The notes under the pieces are model-generated. The model saw only the letters and a program-made list of their open reading frames with translations. It had not been told where the DNA came from and ran no database searches. Source: Rudaeicoccus suwonensis (GTDB lineage: Bacteria; Actinomycetota; Actinomycetes; Actinomycetales; Dermatophilaceae). From it: DNA of 64,000 bases. Positions 58,507 to 64,000 of the stretch are shown here, in pieces. How positions within the stretch are numbered: position 1 is the first letter of the stretch; the number at the start of each line of letters is the position of its first letter. Made by a program: the position numbers and the translations under genes. The stretch is taken from NCBI RefSeq assembly GCF_007829035.1, contig NZ_VIVQ01000006.1, positions 1-64,000 on the forward strand, read 5' to 3'.

Positions 58507-61041
58507 TCAATCCATGCGGTTGAGGCCGAGCACGACGATCACGGCCTGACCGGCGGCGTCACTGGCGCGCAGATCGACCTCGGCGTCGATCCCCCAGTCG
58601 CGGTCATCGGCGGGATCGTCGATCACCTGCCGCACCTCCCACTTGCCCTTGCCCTCGGTGATGCGCAGATAGGCCGCACCCCGGGCACGCGCGCCGGTCT
58701 GGATCTCGTCATGGTCGGCGAAGTATGCCGAAAGGTCCTCGTGCCAGGCGTTTTCGTCCATCACCACCTCGGTCGGCGGCTCCGTCGACGCGGCCACGTC
58801 GCGTTCGATCGCAGCCAGCGCGACGATGTCTCGACGCGCCGCACATTGCAGACGGCGGAACATCCCATTGCGCACCTGCACCCGGAACGCCTTGGCGTTG
58901 GCCGTGATCGGTCGAGGCGCCTTGGGGGCAGCTGTGACTTCTTCGTGAAGTGTCGGGTTGGCGAGTTCTTCCCACTCGTCGAGCAGGCTGGAGTCGGTCT
59001 GGCGGATGACCTCGCCGAGCCACTCGACGAGATCGTTCAGCTCCTCATTCTTCTGACTCTCCGGCACCGTCTGTCGCAGCGTGCGATAGGCGTCGGTGAG
59101 GTAGCGCAGCACGATGCCCTCGGACCGCGCAACGTCATACTGCTTGACCAGATCTCCGAAACTCCATGCATTGGAATACATTTCGCGTACGACAGACTTC
59201 GGCGAGAGGGCATCCTCGACAACCCAGGGCTGACGGCTGCGGTAGGTCTCGAAGGCCGCCTCCAGCAACTCGGCGAGCGGCTGGGGCCAGCTGATGTCCT
59301 CCAGCAGCTCCATCCGCTCGTCGTATTCGATGCCGTCGGCCTTCATCTCGGCGATCGCCTCGCCGCGCACTTTGCGCCGTTGTGCGAGCAGGATCGGTCG
59401 CGGGTCCTCCAGGATCGCCTCGATGACCGATACCACGTCGAGGGTATAGGTCTCGGACTCCGGATCCAGCAGGTCAAGCACCGCGAGCGCGAACGGCGCA
59501 AGCGGTTGGTTGAGCGCGAATCCCGACTGCAGATCGCTGATCAGGCGCACCTGCCGGCCGTCCGCCATCGGTTCCGGCAGCCGCTCCACGACGCCTGCGG
59601 TCAGCAACTCGCGTGACAGCGTGATGGCACGTCGCGCCAGTCGGCGGCGGCGGCGTTCGTCCTCATGGTTGCCACGCACCAGATCACGTATGGCGACATA
59701 CGGGTCGCCTTCTCGCGCAATGAGATTCAGCAACATCGAGTGAGTGATGCGCATCCGCGACTGCAGCGCCTCCGGCTCTGCGGCGACCAGGCGCTCGAAG
59801 GTTTCCTCGCTGTAGTTGACGAAGCCCTCCGGCGGCTTCTTGCGCTGCACCTTGCGTAGCCTCTTGGGGTCGTCGCCAGCTTTGGCTACCGCGCGGGCGT
59901 TCTCGATCAGGTGGTCCGGCGCCTGCACGACGACCGACCCGCTCGTGTCGAAGCCGGCCCGCCCGGCCCGCCCGGCGATCTGATGGAACTCGCGCGCCTT
60001 GAGCAGTCGTTGCCGGCTACCGTCGAACTTGGTGAGGCCGGTGAACAGCACAGTGCGGATCGGCACATTGATTCCGACACCGAGAGTGTCGGTGCCACAC
60101 ACCACCTTGAGCAGACCGTCCTGCGCAAGAGTTTCGACGAGCCTGCGGTACTTGGGCAGCATGCCCGCGTGATGCACGCCGATTCCGTGGCGCACCAAGC
60201 GATTCAGCGTTTTGCCGAAGCCTGCCGAGAAGCGGAATCCAGCGATCACCTCGCTGATGCGCTCCTTGTCCGGCTTGCTCAGCATGTTGATGCTCATCAG
60301 CGCCTGCGCCTGCTCGAGGGCAGCGGCCTGGGTGAAGTGGACGACATACACCGGCGCCTGACGGGTTTGCAGCAGTTCTTCGATCGTCTCGTGCAATGGC
60401 GTCATGGACCAGGTGAAGCTCAACGGTACGGGTCGCTCGGCGGTCGCGACAGTCGCGGTCGGGCGACCGGTGCGAACGGTCAGCTCTTGCTCGAACAGGC
60501 TGACATCACCCAAAGTTGCTGACATCAAAAGGAATTGAGCTTGTGGCAATTCCAACAGCGGCACCTGCCAGGCCCAGCCGCGTTCGGGTTCGGAGTAGAA
60601 GTGGAACTCGTCCATGATCACCAGGCCGACGTCGGCGCTACGGCCTTCGCGCAGCGCGATGTTGGCCAGTACCTCCGCCGTGCAGCAGATGACCGGCGCG
60701 TCCGCGTTCACCGACGCGTCACCGGTCAGCATTCCGACGTTGTCCGCGCCGAAGATCTCGCACAGCGCAAAGAATTTCTCCGACACCAGCGCTTTGATCG
60801 GCGCAGTGTAGAAACTGACGCGGTCGTCGGCGAGTGCCGCGAAGTGCGCTGCTGTCGCGACCAGTGACTTGCCTGACCCGGTGGGCGTAGCCAGGATGAC
60901 GTTCGCGCCGCTGAGCAGCTCAATGACTGCTTCCTCCTGGTGCGGGTAGAGCGTCAGCCCACGGTCGTTCACCCAACCACCGAATTCGGCGAACAGCCGG
61001 TCGGGGTCGGGGGTGGGCGGCAGGCGGTCGTAGAGGTTCAT
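58507..61041 (-). CDS. DEAD/DEAH (Ski2-like) RNA helicase with DUF3516 C-terminus
   Basis: 844 residues. The helicase core: YPHQEEAVIELLSGANVIL with Walker A ATPTGSGKS at 51-59, TAPIKALVSEKF (Ia), VIMDEFHFYSEPERGWAWQ (DEFH box), LLMSATLGD (III), VVCGTDTLGVGINVPIRT (V) and HQIAGRAGRAGFD (VI). The C-terminal ~400 residues match the DUF3516 region restricted to actinobacteria. Ski2-like helicases unwind RNA during decay or ribosome-linked processes; the exact substrate is not known. The ATG (MNLYDRLPPTPD) is the natural family start. Confidence 0.9.
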   Translation of the reverse strand: MNLYDRLPPTPDPDRLFAEFGGWVNDRGLTLYPHQEEAVIELLSGANVILATPTGSGKSLVATAAHFAALADDRVSFYTAPIKALVSEKFFALCEIFGADNVGMLTGDASVNADAPVICCTAEVLANIALREGRSADVGLVIMDEFHFYSEPERGWAWQVPLLELPQAQFLLMSATLGDVSLFEQELTVRTGRPTATVATAERPVPLSFTWSMTPLHETIEELLQTRQAPVYVVHFTQAAALEQAQALMSINMLSKPDKERISEVIAGFRFSAGFGKTLNRLVRHGIGVHHAGMLPKYRRLVETLAQDGLLKVVCGTDTLGVGINVPIRTVLFTGLTKFDGSRQRLLKAREFHQIAGRAGRAGFDTSGSVVVQAPDHLIENARAVAKAGDDPKRLRKVQRKKPPEGFVNYSEETFERLVAAEPEALQSRMRITHSMLLNLIAREGDPYVAIRDLVRGNHEDERRRRRLARRAITLSRELLTAGVVERLPEPMADGRQVRLISDLQSGFALNQPLAPFALAVLDLLDPESETYTLDVVSVIEAILEDPRPILLAQRRKVRGEAIAEMKADGIEYDERMELLEDISWPQPLAELLEAAFETYRSRQPWVVEDALSPKSVVREMYSNAWSFGDLVKQYDVARSEGIVLRYLTDAYRTLRQTVPESQKNEELNDLVEWLGEVIRQTDSSLLDEWEELANPTLHEEVTAAPKAPRPITANAKAFRVQVRNGMFRRLQCAARRDIVALAAIERDVAASTEPPTEVVMDENAWHEDLSAYFADHDEIQTGARARGAAYLRITEGKGKWEVRQVIDDPADDRDWGIDAEVDLRASDAAGQAVIVVLGLNRMD

Positions 61042-61134
61042 GGCGGGTCGATCCTGCCAGGCTGAGCCGACCGGCCGGAAACGCGCGTCACGCCGGCAAG
61101 GCCCGGTTCCGAGACCTCACCGATCGCGGAAGGG

Positions 61135-62466
61135 TCAGTCGGTTCCAACAACCGGCTTGGCGGCACGGAGCCTGCGCTCGGTGGCGGTGATCGGTCCGGG
61201 GTGCGGGTTCGGCGACTGCCCGGTCGTATGACGCAGGCCGGTCCGTGGCGCACCGGTCCCGCCGGCAGCCGACGGGGAGAAAGCGGGGAAGCTGGCGCCC
61301 AGCCACTGAAGTGCATACGGCATGGCGGCGATCCACACATCCATGCGGTGACCCATATCCGGCCAGGTCATCGACGTGACCGACATCGGCGCCCGCGCAT
61401 TCTCGGCGAACTGCTTGCTGACCTTGCCCGACAGGACGTCCTTGCCAGCGATCTGAACCCACGCGGCGATACGCGGCGGGTCGGTCCGCTCCCGCTGCAG
61501 CAGGTTGTACTCGGCTGGGATCCCTGCCTTGCCGAAGGGATTGCCGGTGCCGAACAGGGGGCTGAAGTAGCCACCGAGAATGATCGCGGCGCTGTACCGC
61601 TGTGGCGTGGTCATCGCTGTCACCGCCGAACACCACCCGCCGGCGCTGAGGCCCATCGTCGCCCAGGAGTTGCGGCTGCTCTGCACGCGGAAGTGGCTGA
61701 TGACCCAGTCGGGCACGGTCTGCGTCAGCCAGGTGCCCATGGTGGAGCCTGGCGCGTTGACGCACTCGGTGTCATCACCGTCAGGCGTGTAGTTCGGCGC
61801 GACGATGATGGGCGGGTTGATCTCACGTCTGGCGGCGAGCCGGCTGACGATGCGCCCGATGTCGATCGGGTGGCGCCAGTCGCGCGGTCCGCCGGGGATG
61901 CCGTGAAAGACCTCGATCACCGGATAGGTGCGATTCGCCTGCGACGCGTCGGTGTAGCTCTGCGGCAGCCAGATCATCACTGCGCCGCCACGTCCGTCAG
62001 ACCGCGGCACCCGGACGTCGACATACTGCCCGGCCGCACCGGGGTTTGCTTTCAGTCGCAGTTGTTGCTGGGTGAGAGCGCGGGTCGCGGCGAACTGCAC
62101 AGCCGTCTGATCTGCGCCCGGCGAATGCGTCGACAGGACGTCTGCCGGGTTCGCCCCGTTCGTCTGCTCGACGCCCTTGCTGGCATTGCCACCGAACATG
62201 TCGTGACCGAGGTCACCCCACCCGGCATACCAACCGTTCTGCTGGTTCAGGGTTGCAGCGACGGCGACGATAGCGAGAACCGTTGCGAGCGCTTGCATTC
62301 CGGCCCGGCCCACGACCGCCCATACGTTGCGTGCCGCCAGCCTCGGCCACACCAGGACCACTCCGGCAAAAGCGGCCACGGCAAGCAGCCAGGCCACGAG
62401 CACCGTTCCTGCACCATTTGGTTCCACTGCGGTCAATCCCCCGGACACTGAGTCCAGCGGACTCAC
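61135..62466 (-). CDS. Membrane-anchored esterase (Esterase D/mycolyltransferase-like fold)
   Basis: 443 residues. Two or more N-terminal helices (~22-42 and ~57-75) anchor an outer alpha/beta hydrolase domain beginning YVDVRVPRSDG. Catalytic features: IEVFHGIPGGPRDW, the nucleophile elbow MGLSAGGWC with Ser, an Asp in WVQIAGKDVLS, and His in TWPDMGHRMDVW. Similar proteins in actinomycetes are annotated as putative esterases; the fold is shared with antigen 85, but mycolate transfer is not implied. The ATG start is at the outer end of the frame. It is monocistronic, with no operon partner. Confidence 0.8.
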   Translation of the reverse strand: MSPLDSVSGGLTAVEPNGAGTVLVAWLLAVAAFAGVVLVWPRLAARNVWAVVGRAGMQALATVLAIVAVAATLNQQNGWYAGWGDLGHDMFGGNASKGVEQTNGANPADVLSTHSPGADQTAVQFAATRALTQQQLRLKANPGAAGQYVDVRVPRSDGRGGAVMIWLPQSYTDASQANRTYPVIEVFHGIPGGPRDWRHPIDIGRIVSRLAARREINPPIIVAPNYTPDGDDTECVNAPGSTMGTWLTQTVPDWVISHFRVQSSRNSWATMGLSAGGWCSAVTAMTTPQRYSAAIILGGYFSPLFGTGNPFGKAGIPAEYNLLQRERTDPPRIAAWVQIAGKDVLSGKVSKQFAENARAPMSVTSMTWPDMGHRMDVWIAAMPYALQWLGASFPAFSPSAAGGTGAPRTGLRHTTGQSPNPHPGPITATERRLRAAKPVVGTD

Positions 62467-62632
62467 TTCATCGTGCGTTCTGTCTCCATGGTGACGCCGC
62501 AGCCTGGATTTTGGTTGGACGACCGTCGAGCGAGCCGTCGGCGGCGCTCGTGGCAGTCGAGGCGGTCGAGGCGACCGGGACGCACCGGCGCAGGCCCGGT
62601 CGGCCCGATGTGCTCGACCGACCGCCGGAGGC

Positions 62633-62638
62633 TAGGCT
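62633..62638 (+). promoter_or_regulatory. Candidate -10 box for tRNA-Lys
   Basis: TAGGCT, about 60 bases upstream of the tRNA. No clear -35 is seen. The remaining part of the 62467-62699 gap holds no gene; it has a short direct duplication (GTCGAGGCG) near 62560. Confidence 0.35.
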
Positions 62639-62699
62639 TGCCGAGCGCTGCGCACGTATGACGGGGGTCTCGCCCCGGTCGGCTGTGCCGCAGACATCA

Positions 62700-62772
62700 G
62701 GGCCTTTAGCTCAATTGGCAGAGCTGCGGACTTTTAATCCGTAGGTTGTGGGTTCGAGCCCCACAGGGCCCA
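62700..62772 (+). tRNA. tRNA-Lys (anticodon UUU)
   Basis: A complete cloverleaf: acceptor GGGCCTT/AGGGCCC, D-arm AGCTCAATTGGCAGAGC, anticodon stem GCGGA/TCCGT with loop CTTTTAA (anticodon TTT), and T-arm GTGGG-TTCGAGC-CCCAC. Discriminator base A. The genomic sequence continues CCC, so CCA is not fully encoded and must be added. Confidence 0.97.
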
Positions 62773-63075
62773 CCCGACGACGCGTGACCGAAACCGTGGA
62801 CTGCCACGTGTTGCTCATCGTCACGAGTCACGACGCTGAGGAACTCAGTGTTCACGAAGACCCGCTCTCGACCCGCGTTGCCTCAACCAGAAACGCAGCC
62901 GTCTCCACCTGCGTTGAATTTCATGGAGATAGTTACCACATCCACCGGATCGGTGACATCTCATAACATGTTCGCTCGCATCCCGCCGCGAACACCGAGC
63001 CTGCGACGGATCGCGGCGCGAGAGGGGTCGGACCGCCAGTCACCACCGAGACGCACCAGCAGGCGTCAGAGAAAT
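62773..63075. other. Non-coding region downstream of tRNA-Lys
   Basis: No gene is supported. Base composition drops noticeably around 62880-62980 compared with the flanks. tRNA 3' ends are frequent attachment sites for integrating elements, but no integrase gene or second copy of the tRNA end is visible here. Confidence 0.4.
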
Positions 63076-63378
63076 TCAGTCGCGCAGCGGTGAACCGACC
63101 ACCCGGAAACGCAAACCGCCCATCTTCCCGGACAGCAACGGCATCGCTTCGCTGATCGCGGCGCGCACGCTGTCCAGTTGCAGTGAGGCAGTGTGCGCGT
63201 CCTCGGACTCCCACAACTCGACGACGAAAACCGCATCAGGCTCGGCCTCGTTGATGCCGACTTCATACAGCTGACAACCGATGTCGGCGAGCACCTGACT
63301 GCGTCGCGTCAGGATCGCCACCAACTCGTCTCGCTTACCGGGCAGAACCCCGAGCGTCCCCACATTCACGAACGTCAT
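63076..63378 (-). CDS. Antibiotic biosynthesis monooxygenase (ABM)-like protein
   Basis: 100 residues from ATG (MTFVNVGTLGVLPGK), which follows TACGGT by six bases (leaderless). The ferredoxin-like ABM fold is indicated by VGTLGVLPGKRDELVAIL, CQLYEVGINEAEPDAVFVVE and LWESEDAHTASLQLDSVR. Such small dimeric proteins oxidise quinol-like compounds without a cofactor or serve unknown roles. It is a single gene between the tRNA and a lipoprotein gene. Confidence 0.85.
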   Translation of the reverse strand: MTFVNVGTLGVLPGKRDELVAILTRRSQVLADIGCQLYEVGINEAEPDAVFVVELWESEDAHTASLQLDSVRAAISEAMPLLSGKMGGLRFRVVGSPLRD

Positions 63379-63494
63379 GCTCGAACCGTAGCCGCGAGGT
63401 ATGTGAAGCGGCACGTTGTCGCGGCGGCGACACATAGCAAGGGCGCGCGCTCCATGGCTGGTAGCTTCGGCCATCGACAACGCCAAGAGCAGAA

Positions 63495-64000
63495 TTACGG
63501 CGATGAATATGCCTTGGCGTAAGGCACGCTCTGGCCCTTCGCATTGATAGGCACAAGCGGGTTCGTCGAGGGAAACTGAAGGTCTTCGGAGGGAGAGGCT
63601 GGACTGTATGTCCAGTACTTCACGATCTTTCCCCCGAACACGCTCTTGCTGACCGCTGTCGCACGGATGATCTTTGCCCCGATCTTCACCGCGACAGCCG
63701 ACGGAGGCAAGGGGCCGAAATACACCGGCATCACATCCGATGGGGTATCGCCAGAACCATTAGCCATATCCAGGTACGCAGCGTTGTGTGCGTCCGCGAA
63801 GGCGCACCCGGCATACGAGTTTTGATCGTTCTCGATCTCAAGAGCAGTGAATGGCCGGGACGACGACGGTGCGGAGTCCCAAGCAGCGCACAGTGACCCG
63901 GCTTCGACCCACGCCGCCACCTCCACTCGATAGCCGTGGTTGATGCTGGATGCAACGAGCACCGGCTTGGTCGTCACGTCCGAAGACGTGCCGCATCCCG
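63495..64000 (-). CDS. Putative lipoprotein, N-terminus beyond the window
   Basis: The frame is open to the right edge. Reading inward from the edge gives GCGTSSDVTTKPVLVAS, which looks like the end of a lipobox with Cys as the first mature residue, so probably only the signal peptide is missing. The mature part, about 165 residues, has Trp/Cys-containing strands (VEVAAWVEAGSLCAAW, YAGCAFADAHNAAY) and ends AYSSP. No family was recognised. The GTG inside the window is probably not the real start. Confidence 0.6.
   Translation of the reverse strand, partial: GCGTSSDVTTKPVLVASSINHGYRVEVAAWVEAGSLCAAWDSAPSSSRPFTALEIENDQNSYAGCAFADAHNAAYLDMANGSGDTPSDVMPVYFGPLPPSAVAVKIGAKIIRATAVSKSVFGGKIVKYWTYSPASPSEDLQFPSTNPLVPINAKGQSVPYAKAYSSP

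Noticed and set aside
62748-62966. 72-codon frame beginning inside the tRNA 3' half
   Set aside because: It starts within the T-arm of tRNA-Lys, has no ribosome site and shows no coding pattern.
62700-63075. Prophage or integrative element attached at tRNA-Lys
   Set aside because: No integrase, no duplicated tRNA end and no phage genes are visible. Only a modest composition change follows the tRNA.

Overview
The window is high-GC DNA from an actinomycete, most likely a member of the Micrococcales. The evidence is a mycothiol synthase, an orphan GlnR-type regulator, an actinobacterial L10 leader, a DUF2516/HbhA-like/XRE neighbourhood, many GTG and TTG starts, and many genes whose -10 box lies 6-8 bases before the start codon (leaderless mRNAs). 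There is no 16S gene here, so the family is not settled; Dermacoccaceae or Intrasporangiaceae-like is an inference only.

Left third (1-38.3 kb): this is the ribosomal and RNA polymerase block, read on the minus strand, but broken up by inserted genes. Running with transcription from right to left it is: L10 leader-rplJ-rplL, then a sugar ABC transporter, an acyl-CoA dehydrogenase pair, a secreted trypsin-like protease and a DUF559-type nuclease-like gene, then rpoB-rpoC, then a 12-kb cluster of membrane glycosyltransferases mostly on the plus strand, then rpsL-rpsG-fusA-tuf. Beyond tuf lie an ArsR/MFS pair and a truncated S53 (sedolisin) protease. The glycosyltransferase cluster holds two DPM1-like GT2 enzymes, two tandem YfhO-like GT-C proteins, one GtrA-like flippase and two large paralogous GT-C-like proteins. 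This is the part list of a three-component (GT2/GtrA/YfhO) system that decorates a cell-surface polymer.

Middle (38.3-47 kb): this region holds a DUF2516-hydrolase-manA operon, an asparaginase, an HbhA-like Lys/Ala-rich protein with its XRE regulator, a divergent YgfZ/LCP pair with facing leaderless promoters, nitrobindin, and a MoaD-like/membrane protein pair.

Right (47-64 kb): this is a nutrient-sensing and phosphate block: glnR, a secreted HAD phosphatase, mshD, ppk-mutT1 (4-base overlap), a PHO box and pstSCAB. It is followed by a small Cys-rich protein, a candidate structured RNA with its own sigma-R-like promoter, a DUF3516 helicase, a membrane-anchored esterase, tRNA-Lys(UUU), a monooxygenase-like protein and a truncated lipoprotein.

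Most notable observations: ribosomal protein S12 carries Arg (AGG) at position 88, where Lys is usual and where K88R gives streptomycin resistance; a candidate unnamed structured RNA lies at 57.6-57.8 kb; two families of dispersed palindromes surround rpoB/rpoC; and there is an apparent genome-wide preference for GTATG/CATAC.
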